Below, in pieces: positions 46,922 through 58,280 of a stretch of DNA of 64,000 nucleotides. Where the stretch lies: the NCBI GenBank assembly GCA_015698045.1, contig BLAL01000278.1, positions 124,001 to 188,000 on the forward strand. The letters are read 5' to 3'. The stretch's first letter is position 1. Each line of letters begins with the position of its first letter. A program made the position numbers and the translations under genes. The notes under the pieces were generated by a model. The model ran no database searches, had not been told where the DNA came from, and was given only the letters and a program-made list of their open reading frames with translations. Source of the stretch: Rhizophagus clarus (Eukaryota; Glomeromycota; Glomeromycetes; Glomerales; Glomeraceae).

Positions 46922-48245
46922 GAAAATTTCTAAGTTTACACAGGGTGTTCAAACATGGTACCACATGATTAAACTTACTGATTGGTTAGTGATTAGTCTT
47001 ACAATTACGTTAAATTGGTCAATTAGTTATTTGTTTACATGTTCTTTTTCTTTTCAGGTGGTTCTTCGTGAAGCCTGTAAAGGTATTGTATATTTCTTAT
47101 TTTTTTTTTATTTGTTTTCAATTTTTCTTTTTCTTTCTAACCTCCTTCTCTTCTTTTTAGGTCTTTTATCGTTAGATTATTTCAGTTTTGCGTAAAGGTA
47201 TGCCATTTTCTATCCTTTTTCATTTTTTTTTATTTTGTTTTTAATTTCTTTTTTTTTTCTTTTAGGTCTTTGGGCTCTTTCAGTTTCGTAAACAAAGGTA
47301 CAGTATATTTACTTTTCATTCTTATTTTCTTTGTTATTTTTTATGTTTCATTTTTACTAACAGCTATTTTATTATTTTCTTTATGGGTTGGCTTTTTGTT
47401 TTCATTTCCTTTCCATTTTGTTTTCCACTTTGTTTCTACTTCATGTTTTTGCTTTCCATATCATCTTTGTTTTCCATTTCTCCATTTTGTTTTCATATTC
47501 TCCCGTTTCTATTTTGTTTTCGTATTCCTCTTTCTATTTCATTTTTGTTTACCTCCTTTTCATTTTGTTTCCTTTTCGTTTTCCTTTCTTTAATTTCATT
47601 TTGTATTCCCCTTTTCATTTTGTTTTTATATTCCCCCTTCTCATTTCATTTTCGTATTCTCCTTTTCATTTTGTTTTCTTTCCATTTCATTTCCTTTTCA
47701 TTTAACATTTCCATTTCATTTTTCTTCTTGTTATTCCTTTTTATTTTCATTTCGTTTCTTTTCACATTTAACCTTCCTATTTCCATTTCATTTCTTCCCA
47801 TTTAATCCTTCCATATTCTTTAATTCTTTCCATTTTTCTTTCCTTTTTTTTCTGATTTGTTTTCTTCTCGTCTAACCAATTCCTTTTCATTTTTCTTCTT
47901 TTACCCTTTTTCCTTATTGTTCTCGTTCTCTTTCATTTTTATTTTGATTTTTCTCATATTTTTTGTTGTTTATATAATCTTTTCTCAAATCCTTTTGCCT
48001 ACCATTGTTTTTTTATCCACACATATCTTTTCAACCTTTTCAACTTCCTTTTCATCCTTTTGATTTCTTCTTTATCTAATTAATTTAACATTGTAACTTG
48101 TAAGTTTAACCTTGCATTATAAATAAAAATGAAAGATTTTTAAAGTTCTTTAAAACTGATCAATAATATTTTGCAAAAAAATAAATCTAATACAATCAAT
48201 CACGTGATCTGTGTTTGAACACACTGTGTACAAATAGAAATTTTC
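46922..48245 (+). mobile_element. Long-TIR pyrimidine-rich element with splice-like modules, 9-bp target duplication
   Basis: The ends GAAAATTTCTAAGTTTACAC and, inverted, GAAAATTTCTATTTGTACAC continue in an imperfect match for about 48 bp to a CACATGATT/CACGTGATT word. A 9-bp direct repeat TATTAAATA flanks it (46,913-46,921 and 48,246-48,254), as in MULEs. Inside, + is nearly all T/C from 47.1 to 48.05 kb. Three exon-like modules of 25, 37 and 32 nt lie between TTTTCAG or TTTTTAG and GTA near 47,059, 47,161 and 47,265, each ending in AAAG. The long Phe-rich frames are composition artefacts. No transposase is seen. Confidence 0.75.
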
Positions 48246-48328
48246 TATTAAATAATTTTAAGAAAAACTCTCTCCCTTTTCCTAAAAATTTATTAAAAAA
48301 CCGCAGTATAAATTTTTAAATAAATAAT

Positions 48329-50052
48329 ATGGAAAGCAAAAATACATTTTCACTCTTGACTATTAGTGAAGATGAACCAGATATCGATATAACTAAAGAT
48401 ACTGTCGCTCATGATATAACTGACCAAGCAAGAGAGCTGTTTTTTCAAAATTTTTTTAGTATTATGAGCAGTTCTATAGAGGAACTTCCTATTAGTTTTT
48501 TTCAACGAACTTTAGATAACTAAGTGTCTTTTTTAGTTCAACAGTTTGGCCAATATGTTCACCCTACATGTTATAACTCTTATGAAAACACACATTAACT
48601 TCTGCAGCTTTTATGTCTTTTCTCTTCAATCTTAGTGAAAAAGTGGCTATAATATCTTTTGCTCACATGGTGTCATTCATTGAAAAGTGTTTGGAAAAAT
48701 TTTCAGACGCTATCACTGAGACTTCTGAAGATCTGCAGCATGATAACATGAAGATAACAGCAGATACTAATCAACAATTTTCTAGGATAATATCAGAGGA
48801 AATATCTGCGCTTATACCCAGTGATGGAAAATGATCAGGTCATTTGGCTATTTTGAAATGACCCCCAAATGACCATTGAATGATCTAGTCATTTGAGGTC
48901 ATTTGTCATTTAAGTCATTTAACATAATGCTGGTAAAATCTATAGTGCTGGCTGGAATTACAAACTGTGTAATTTTATAATTATTGAGTTTTACATAAAT
49001 ACACATAAAATTTCAATAATTTTGGGCAGAATTATGAAAATCACATGATATAATTTTTAAATGACTTTAGAATGATCCAAATGACACGTGACAAATGACC
49101 CAAGTCATTTGATGTCATTTAAGTCATTTGCTATCACTACCTATACCTGTTCAAGCTAGTTTCTCGACGCTGACTTCCAAATCTGGTAATGATAAGTTAG
49201 GGGCTAAAAAATCGAATGATCAGCACAAAAAAGGCAAGGATACTTTTAAGGCAGGCCAAAAGTCATCTGACAAAAATTTTAAGAAGATCACTAAATTGAT
49301 CGTTATGAAGGATATACCTGACAATCTCAAAAATAATGTTAAAGATATCATGCTTTATGATGTCCCAGTAGAATGGTCCCCAGAAACTATCCTCACACAC
49401 CTCACTACCTGGGGACAAGTCGCATTAATGTCTATCAAACCTCAACAGAAGTATTGTACTGTCTGTCTAAAATGATTTCACTCTTTAAGCATTCGATGGA
49501 GATAAATGGTGTCATCAACTATACAACCTTGAAGTACGCTGGTTCTCTGAGCGATGGACCCTTAAGCAAAGACATAACTGGTCAACATTCATCGCAAAAG
49601 TAGAAGGACTACCAGTGTCTGTTACTACAGACCCTATACTTATCCAGGACTATGATAAACGAGATTCTTTTTTTAAGGATCAAGGCCTTAAGGCCTATAA
49701 ATTCCTCAAGCAAGGTACTGATCACGTGACAATGTTGGGATACTTTGAAAATTATGAGGATTTAAAGATGGCATTAGAATCACCCTTTGTCTATGAAACA
49801 ACTGAGTTCAAATAGTATCGAACAAGCGGTCATCCTCCTAAGAAGAATTCTAGTAAGAATTTAACAAGATCATCTCAAAAATGTTCCAAAAAGGATAGTG
49901 GAGCCCAAGGTTCACCCAAGTCTTCATCAAAGTCAGGTTCATCACATTTTGTGAAGCGTAATCATCCATCCAAAAATAAGAATAAGAAGATGAACAATTC
50001 AAGCCTAAATAAAGCAGATATCCTAAAGCTTGTTTTGTCACTTTTAAGTTAG
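48329..50052 (+). pseudogene. LINE ORF1 (RRM-like, KVEGLP family), decayed
   Basis: The ATG at 48,329 reads MESKNTFSLLTISEDEPDID. Later segments give IVMKDIPDNLKNNVKDIMLY (49.30-49.35 kb), DVPVEWSPETILTHLTTWGQ, KVEGLPVSVTTDPILIQDYD (49.60 kb) and GYFENYEDLKMALESPFVYE, ending in a Ser/Lys-rich basic tail and LKLVLSLLS at 50,049. Such proteins bind the element RNA. Stops near 48,523 and 48,596 and after TEFK (49,813, expected Trp), frame changes near 49.47-49.6 kb, and a hAT MITE inserted at 48,819 break it. The family call is by recall of Rhizophagus repeats. Confidence 0.7.
48819..49139. mobile_element. hAT-type MITE, 321 bp, nested in the LINE ORF1
   Basis: The left end CAGTGATGGAAAATGA and the inverted right end TAGTGATAGCAAATGA match at 13 of 16. 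The flanking octamers are CTTATACC (48,811-48,818) and CCTATACC (49,140-49,147), one mismatch. The reading frame of ORF1 (SALIP then VQASFS) resumes across the site. Interior words GTCATTTGAGGTCATTTG repeat in both orientations. Confidence 0.85.
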
Positions 50053-50837
50053 ATGTCTAGTAGTTGTTATTTTTAGTTTTTATTCTCATTTTCTTAGATA
50101 GGTGTAGTTTGTTTGTAGTATTTAACCCCTTTTATTTTTCCTTATATTCTTATTTGTTTTGTTTTATTTTTTCTTATAAAGCTAGGATAGTGCTACTAAC
50201 ATTTTTACTTTTTTAGGTTTCCTGGCTGAGTGAGAGTGACTGTGTACCACCTTTCCTGGTGTGATGATTACTCACCTCATATAGAGGTGCTGTTGCTATC
50301 ACCAGGGTTTCTGTGTTATGGTGACATTTTATTCAGAATTTTTTTTATATACATCTGATTTTTTAAATTATTATATGTATTTCTGTAATATGTACCCTCC
50401 GTTAAAAATAAAAATAAAAATAAATAAATATTAATAATTTTAAAATAATTAATTATATGAAAAACATGTAATAAAAAAATTAATTAATTAACTTACGAAC
50501 TATATTATAGAATAATTTTTTAAATCAAGAATATAGTCAGTTTAAATTATATGTAAATATGTAATAATAGAATAAATGACTTATTCTCTATGTTATTAAA
50601 TAATTTTTTAAATAAAAAATTTAGTTAGTTTAATAAATTATATGTAAATATTATATAAATATAAAATAATAGATAACTCACAAACTATATATTATTAAGT
50701 TATTTTTTAAGCGAAGAATTTAGTTAGTTTAAATTATATATGTAAGTATTATATAAATATGCAATAATAAAATTAAATAATAACTTACTCTCTATATTAT
50801 TAAATAATTTTTTAAATAAAGAATTTAGTTTAAATTA

Positions 50838-51020
50838 GGAAAGTTACACATATCACGTAATATCTATTTTGTTATAAACCCTTACCCCCTCCCCCTCCTG
50901 TTAGATTTAATAACCAATCAGATTATAGTATTTATAAATTATATAATTAATATAAGTGTAATGTAAGATTTTAATTATCTCCCTCCCCCTTTGATAATTA
51001 CGTAATATGTGTAAGCTCCC
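50838..51020. mobile_element. Harbinger-like MITE, 183 bp, TTA target
   Basis: The ends contain TTACACATATCACGTAAT and, inverted, TTACACATATTACGTAAT, preceded by four to six G/A-rich bases. TTA flanks both sides (50,835-50,837 and 51,021-51,023). Symmetric CCCTTACCCCC and CCCTCCCCC runs lie inside. It sits within one unit of the intron-like array. Confidence 0.75.
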
Positions 51021-51614
51021 TTATATAAATATTATATAAATGTGTAATAATAGAATACGACTTACCATTTAAAATAAATTACCAAATAAAGAATTTAGTT
51101 AGTTTAAATTATATGTAACCATTATGAAAACGTGTAATAATAGAATTAAATAAATAACTAACTGTCTTTATTATTAAATAATTTTGTAAATAAAGAATTT
51201 AATTAGTTTAAAATATACATAAATATTATCAGTTATATAAATATGTAACGACTTACCATCTAGTAAAATAAATTTTTAAGTAAGAATTTAGTTTAGCTTA
51301 AATTATATATAAATGTTATATAATGTAATAATATAATACGACTTACTAACTAAAATAATTACCAAATAATTTTTTAAAAAGAGATTTAGTTAGTTTAAAT
51401 TATATGAAATATGTAATTAATAGAATAAAATAAATAACTTACGAACTATATATATTATTAAATTATTTTTAAATAAAGAATTTAGTTAGTTTAAATTATA
51501 TGTATTTCATGTAAATATATAACAATAAAATTAAATGAATAACATACTCCCTATATTATTAAATAATATTTTAAATAAAGAATTTAGTTAGTTGGTTAAA
51601 TCACATGTTAATAT

Positions 51615-52080
51615 CATTTATCGTTCAGCCCAATAGGATCATGCTGATCTTCATGGACCGATATTTTTATTAGGGTTAACAATAACAGATCATTTAAATT
51701 TGATATATAATTATTGACAGCTATATTAAACTACCTATTAGTAATTACCTATTTATTATGGCTATCGCTCGTAACATTAATTTTAACATTAAAATTAGTT
51801 AAAGAACCACTTTGCATTAAGGAAAAAAATTGTTCTGGCTGTATGGAAATTTCCAATAAATTTAGGGATGGCTTAGCAAAAAGATTAAATTATAGTTTAA
51901 ATAGTCTAATTTTGTAATACAGCATGATCAGAAATGTCAGAACGATAACACTTTTATTGGATGTGGAGCTATATCGGTCACAGGGACCTTCATTGATTGG
52001 TGAAAATGGCCACTATGTGGCCCATTTTCATCCAATCATTTGGTCCTGTGACCGATATAGCTACACCCCCATCCAATAAT
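51615..52080 (+). repeat. Dispersed repeat R, copy 1, with terminal palindromic MITE
   Basis: Begins CGTTCAGCCCAATAGGATCA and contains GACAGCTATATTAAACTACC and GATGGCTTAGCAAAAAGATT. It ends with an inverted repeat at about 51,955-52,079, whose arms contain GCTATATCGGTCAC and its complement around a smaller central inverted repeat (GGTGAAAATGG / CCCATTTTCATCC). A short frame of 60 codons (51,714-51,917) is not recognised. A second, shorter copy is at 54.95-55.34 kb. Confidence 0.75.
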
Positions 52081-53109
52081 ATAATAGTAGAATTAAATAA
52101 ATAACTTACTCCCTATATCATTAATTAATTTTTTTAATTAAAAAATTCAAATAATATGTAAATGTTATATTAAAGTAGGATTAAATGAATAACTTACGAA
52201 CTATAATTAGGTAATTTTTTAATAAAGAATTAAATTATATATAAATATGTAATAATAGAATTAAATAAATAACTTACGAACTATATAATTAAGTAATTTT
52301 TAAACGAAGAATTTAGTTAGTTTAAGTAATATGTAAACATTATATAAATATGTAATAATAGAATTAAATAAATAATAACTTACGAACTATGTTATTAAGT
52401 TATTTTTTAAATAAAGAATTTAATTAGTTTTAAATATTATATAAATACGTAATAATGGAATACGACTTACCATCTAAAGTATATTACCAAATAATTTTTT
52501 TAAATAAAGAATTTAGTTGGTTTAAATTATATATAAATATGTAATAATAGAATTAAATAAAAAACTTACTCCCTATATTGTCGAATAATTTTTTAAATAA
52601 AGTTTAAATTACATGTAAATATTATATAAATATGTGATAATATGATAAATAACTTACTCCCTATATGGATAAATAATTTTTTAATCAAGAATTTAGTTAG
52701 TTTAAATTATGTGTAAATATTATATAAATATGAAATAATAGAATTAAATAAATAGTAACTTACACCCTATATTATTAAATAATTATTTAAATTATATGTG
52801 AATATTATAAATATTTAATAATAGAATCAAATAAATAATAACTTACGGACTATATTATTAAATAATTTTTAAATAAAGAATTTAGTTAGTTTAAATTATA
52901 TGTAAATATTATAAAACTATGCAATAGAATACGACTACTATCTAAAATAAATTACCAGATAATTTTTTAAATAAATAATTTAGTTAGTTTAAATTATATC
53001 TAAACATTATATAAATATGTAGTAATGGAACATGACTTACCGTCTAAAATAAAATTACCAAATAATTTTTTAAATAAAAATTTAGTTAGTTTAATTATAC
53101 GTAAAGTGA

Positions 53110-54848
53110 ATTGCTAAACATCACCTGGGCGATTATCGCCTGGTGATTATGTCACGTGATGCACAACCCTAAATTAGCTTCCCCAGTGTAACCCACCCAG
53201 AAATGTGATCATTTTGTTGATCATATCTAAACATAATTAGAATTAATTTAGCGAATAAAACTTGATACAAATATTAGTTGAATTTAATTCATATAGGAAC
53301 ACACGCTTTCTCTACAAGTTTTATTAAGGTTAAAGGAAGGTTTGTATTTATCACTTTTGCTCTTTCATATTTAATTTTGTAAAGTCAACCTTAGCAAAAA
53401 GTTGCCATTCAAATCCCATGTTTTTCTCCCTAAGTAAAATTGCAGAGAAAGCAAGATTGTTGGATTTTATATAGTGTTTGTTTTTTTGAAAAATAAAAAC
53501 ATAAAGTGTTTTTTTTGATTGGCTGATCAGGTTTACATTAAATTTCTTTTAGATTTTTTAAGCTTTAGAATTAGGTAACAGGTAAAATTTTTTTTCTTAT
53601 ATTCTCCTTCTTTTGACCTTTATTAACTTGCTTGTTCTTTTTTTTAGGCGTGGCTGGTTTTAGTTCCATTTTGGCGGAAATTCAGAACTTTACTTTTTTT
53701 TGTTTTCTTTTGTCCTTTCCCTTGTTATTTTACTAATTTTTTTGTCTCTTTTTAGACGTGTACTTTCTCAGTGAATATTCAAGTGAATCTTTTTCATCAC
53801 TTTTCTTATTGTTTTATTTTCTTTAAAATGATATTAATCAATTTCTTTTTCTTTTTCTATGGTGTAAGATGTAGGACGCCTATTAGGAAAAAATGGTGGG
53901 TGTTCTGGCTTTGCATTTTTTTCCCTTTATTTCTCTTACTTTCCCTTAATCCCTTTCATTATTTCTTTTGCTTCTTTTATTTCTCTTTTTTGTTTCTTTT
54001 GTTTTTCTTTCACTTCTTCCATCTTTTCTTTCGTTTCTTTTGTTTACCATTTGTTTCTTTCGTTTTTCCCTTCTTCTTTTTGTTTTTTCTTTCATTTCTC
54101 CTTTCGTTTCCTTTATTTCTTTTTTCATTGATCTTTTGTTTTCTTTCATTGATCTTTCATTGTTTCTTTCATGATTTCTTTCATGATCTTTCATTGTTTC
54201 ATTTTGTTGATTTTGGGTTCTTTTGTTACTTTTTTCATTTTATTTGTTGATCTTTGGATTCTTTTATTTTTTTTTTGTTTCTTTTATTGTTTTTATTCCT
54301 TTTTACTTCCTTTCTCTTTTATCCTTTTTCATTTCTGATTGTTCTTTCTTATTTATTGTTCGTTTCTTTTACATTATCCTTTTATTTCTTCAATTCCCTT
54401 TAATTCCTCTTCACTTCTTTCACTCTTTTCATTTCCCCTTTGTTCCTTTTACTTCCTACTTGATTATATTTGTCCCTTTCATTTATCTTTTCTTTTTCTT
54501 ATCCCCTTTGATCTTTTTCATTGTCCTTCCTTACTGTATTTTTCCATTCTCTCTTATATATTGTAATGCGTTTACATTACAGCATTAATATTACAGTTAA
54601 AATTATGGTATTTTGTGGCGTAATATTTCATCATAAAACTAGATGCAGTGTGATTTAGTAACATTAATAATAAAAATGAGTTTAGTCTGTAAGTTTAATA
54701 TTACACTAACAGTTAATAAATTAAAATATTGATCAACAATATGCAGTGTTATGCGCAATAAAAAATGAAATCTTTATATATTATACATCATGTGACATAT
54801 TTGAAAAAAAAACTCGAGCAATAATCGCCCAGGCGAATGTTTAGCAAT
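53110..54848 (+). mobile_element. Long-TIR pyrimidine-rich element, 1.74 kb
   Basis: The left end ATTGCTAAACATCACCTGGG and the inverted right end ATTGCTAAACATTCGCCTGG continue to a GTCACGTGAT/GTCACATGAT word about 45-50 bp in. The interior from 53.58 to 54.57 kb is overwhelmingly T/C on + (CTTTTATTTCTCTTTTTTGT type). AG-ended polypyrimidine tracts precede short exon-like modules near 53,647 (GCGTGGCTG) and 53,754 (ACGTGTACTTTCTCAG). The Phe/Ser/Leu frames are composition artefacts. The architecture is the same as at 46.9-48.2 kb, but the terminal sequence differs. Confidence 0.75.
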
Positions 54849-54947
54849 AAATATTATATATAAATATGTAACAATAGAATATGACTTACCATCTAATATA
54901 AATTACCAAATAAAAATTAGTTAGTATAAATTATATGTAAATATTAT

Positions 54948-55342
54948 CGTTCAGCCCAATAGGATCATGCTGATCTTCATGGACCGATATTTTTATTAGG
55001 CGTAACAATAACAGATCAAGTACATGAAATTTAAATTTGATATATAATTATTGACAGCTATATTAAACTACCTATAAAAATCAACATCATTTGTATTGTT
55101 TTTTTGTTCTGTAGTTTTATTTTTTTTGGACTTTTCATATGGCATTTTAAAATAAAAAATTTCTTGATAGAAGGTAAAAACAAGAATGCGAAAGGGATGG
55201 CTTAGCAAAAAGATTAAATTATAGTTTAAATAGTCTAATTTTGTAATACAGCATGATCAGAAATGTCAGAACGATAACACTTTTATTGGATGTGGGGCTA
55301 TATCGGTCCTGTGACCGATATAGCTACACCCCCATCCAATAA
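54948..55342 (+). repeat. Dispersed repeat R, copy 2 (internally shortened)
   Basis: Shares CGTTCAGCCCAATAGGATCA through GACAGCTATATTAAACTACC with copy 1, then differs for about 120 bp, then shares GATGGCTTAGCAAAAAGATT to the palindrome. Here the palindrome (about 55,276-55,340) is a tight hairpin with TATATCGGTCCTGTGACCGATATA-like symmetry, lacking the central part seen in copy 1. Confidence 0.75.
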
Positions 55343-56659
55343 TATATATATATTGTATAAATATGTAATAATGGAATTAAATAAATAACTTACGAACTAT
55401 ATTATTAAGTAATTTTTAAATAAAGAATTTAGTTAGTTTAAATTATATGTAAATGTTATATTAGAATGTAAATGAATTAAATAACACTAACTTACCAACT
55501 ATATTTATTTATTTATTAAATGAGGAATTTAGTTAGTTTAAATTATATGTAAATATTATATAAATATTTAATAATGGAATCAAATAAATAACTTACACCC
55601 TATATTATTAAATAATTTTTTAAATAAAGAATTTATTTAAATGTAAATATTATATAAATATGTAGTAATAGAATAAATAACTTACTCCCTATATTATTAG
55701 TAATTTTTAAATAAGGAATTTAATTAGTTTAATCATGTGTTAATGTGTTATGTATTAATAGAATTAAATAAATAACCTACACCCTATATTATTAAATATA
55801 TTTTTAAATAAAAATTTAGTTAGTTTAAATTATATGTAAATATTATATAAATATTTAATAATAGAATTAATAAATAACTTACGAACTATATTATTAATTT
55901 TAAATAAAAAATTAAGTTGGTTTAAATTACATAATATTATATAAATATGTAATAATAGAATACGACTTACCATCTAAAATAAATTAACAAATATTTTTTA
56001 AGTAAAGAATTTAGTTAGTTTAAATATTATGTAAATATGTGATAATAGGATACAAATGAACTTACCAACTAAAATAAATTACAAAATAATTTTTTAAATA
56101 AAAATTTAGTTAGTTTAAATTATACGTAAATATTATCAATATGTAATAATAGAATTAAATAAATAACTTACGAACTATATTATTAAATAATTCATTAAGT
56201 AAAGAATTTAGTTATTTAAGCTATATAAATGGCAGAAATATAGTCAATATATAACCTACACCCTGTGGTATCATTTATTAATTAATTAAATGCAAATATG
56301 ATTACAAAAGTATATACTACTGTAAATTAAATAACACTCACAATCTAATCATGCATTTAATTAAAGAGTATGGTCAGTTCAAATTTCATGTGGATGTTAT
56401 ACAATAAATATAATATAATTAAATATTGTAGCTTACCATCTATAATTTAATTAATTAATAAAGTTATTTAAACAAAGAATCTAGTTATCTGAATAGTATA
56501 TAAAATAAATTAAAAAAAAATAAATAGCTGACAACTTACCAACTAGTATAATATTATTATTATTAAAGTAACATAAAATAATAACAAAACCGTATTATTT
56601 AAATTATAAGAATCAAAAGATAACCAATTATTAACTTACGAGCTAAATAAAGTATAACC

Positions 56660-58280
56660 ATATTTAAATTATTTACAAATAATTAATAAAAGCTTAGTAT
56701 TTTTAGCTTTTGATTTCTCGCCACTATTAGAAACTAATTTTATTATATTGGCAAACTTGTTTAGAAATTTTGTTTACGAATCTTGAATAATTCAAACTTA
56801 CTATTAAATAATAATGTTATATGCTTTTTACCTTCACTATTACTGTGACACATTATGTGCTCTTTACTTTTGCTATTATAGTGATCCATTACTATGCAAT
56901 AACTGTATGTAAAGTTTCTTTTTAAAAGATAATTCTTCTTTATTAAACAAACGTTTTCGTTTTTTTAAGCATATATTTATTTATGCAAAATGTTATAATG
57001 TTGATCAGTCGATCACAAGCACAATCACTGCGTCTCATTATGGTGCAACAAAAATCATTATAGAAATTTCTTAATATATTATGTAACTTCTAAAAGTAGT
57101 TAAGTAGGCGTAAAATTAGCTGTAAGTTTTACCTATATAATAAAAGGGTTAAACTAATTCGCCTCTACACCCGAATCATCCGGTCTCATGTCATTACATA
57201 GAATTCGAGCTAATTCTACGTCGGATCCAATGGGAACCTGGGGTGAAAATTAGTATAACCTAATAAAGGTTATACTAATTAATAAAAGCAGGTTTGAATA
57301 TTAACTTATTTATCAAACAAAGAGTCCGGAGTTAGGTTAGTATAAATGCTGATCCACGACTTTAACTTTATTTATTTAACTGAATTGTGTGACCAGTTAA
57401 CCCAACAGGACACTGGCCCACCATAAAAAATAATGTACCTCACTACGTAATATATCGTGTATATGCTATATAATCCTACGCATAAATAAATGTTTTTAAC
57501 ATTTTTCTTTACTAAAACATTTAAAAAAAAACATAAATAAACAATTTTTAACCTTTTTTTTTTTTTTACCAGAATACTAAAGAAACTTTTTTAACATTTT
57601 TCTATTTAAACACGTTAAATGTTTTTTTAACGGTTTTTATTAAACTGAATCAAAAAAAAACGCTAAATAACCATTTTTTTTATTAAAATAAATAAAAAAA
57701 AAAGCTAAATAATAAACATTTTATTATTAAGCTGAATTAAAAGAATATTAACTTTAACGCCTGCTTATTAAACAAGTTCAAAAAGGGCTCTTTTTAATGT
57801 TTTTTAATTTTTCTATTAAAATGAACTAACAATGTTTATTTAATAACTCTAACGTTTAATTAAACGAAAAAAAAAGCTATAATTAACATTTTCTATTAAC
57901 TTGATTTTTTGGTTAAGTAGATGTTTTTTTTATAATAAAAATAAAAAATTTTTTATAAACGACTTAAAAGAACCGTTTTTTTTTACTGAAATGTTAGTTT
58001 AATAATTGTTTTTTTTTCATACAAAAACTTTTGGCCAAATCAAGCAGGCGACCCAAATACTTTCAGTTCAATTGAGTTAGGTCGTATATTAGGTTGAGTA
58101 TTGCTAGCTTTATTATATTATATTATGTATTACAACAAATATATAACAAAGTGAATGATAATTTATAAAGTTCAAACCAAGAAAATTCTCGCGAATTTTT
58201 TTTCTAAATATTCATCATATTAAGTTATCAGATAAAAGTTTCACGTCTGGATGAAGAGTCATTGAGATTTCCAATATTTT
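56660..58280. other. Gene-free stretch; hairpin block and A/T repeats
   Basis: 57,120-57,480 is less AT-rich and contains a perfect 14-bp hairpin (57,247-57,260 with 57,266-57,279, loop AATAA). 57,480-58,030 consists of TTTTTAACATTTTTATTAAA-type degenerate repeats. No coding frame is supported. Confidence 0.45.

Larger units (their letters stand above)
48262..50432 (+). mobile_element. LINE-derived copy: ORF1, 3' UTR and A-rich tail, no reverse transcriptase
   Basis: The segment starts after a candidate 11-bp target duplication AATAATTTTAA (48,251-48,261; second copy 50,433-50,443). It carries one ORF1-type frame, then an untranslated region with GGTGTGATGATTACTCACCT and TGCTATCACCAGGGTTTCTG, and ends in an AAAAATAAAAATAAAAATAA tail. 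There are no LTRs. The duplication call is weak because the host array is itself AT-rich. The copy sits directly beside the right duplication of the 46.9-48.2 kb element and so postdates the array. Confidence 0.7.
46570..56660 (-). repeat. Array of intron-like repeats with 3-nt microexon junctions
   Basis: About 41 units of roughly 85-110 bp, read on the minus strand. Each begins GTAAGT(T/C), carries an AAACTAACTAAATT branch-like stretch and ends TATAG or TTTTAG, directly followed by three variable bases and the next GTAAGT. By my count about 36 junctions have both AG and a GT donor (GTAAGT, GTGAGT, GTATGT or GTAGGT). Triplets read TTC eight times, GGA five, ATG five, GGT four, TTG four, and seven others. 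One junction (46.73 kb) has six bases. The array lies immediately upstream of the kinase exon on the same strand and is interrupted by elements at 46.92-48.25, 48.26-50.43, 50.84-51.02, 51.6-52.08, 53.11-54.85 and 54.95-55.34 kb. Splicing is inferred from motifs only. Confidence 0.75.

Noticed and set aside
47270-48063. Phe-rich frames of up to 140 codons as membrane proteins
   Set aside because: They arise from nearly pure T/C sequence inside a TIR element, and all three frames are open at once. This is a composition effect.
53771-54588. Phe/Leu/Ser-rich frames of 159 and 121 codons as membrane proteins
   Set aside because: Same reason: pyrimidine-rich interior of a TIR element with overlapping open frames on both strands.
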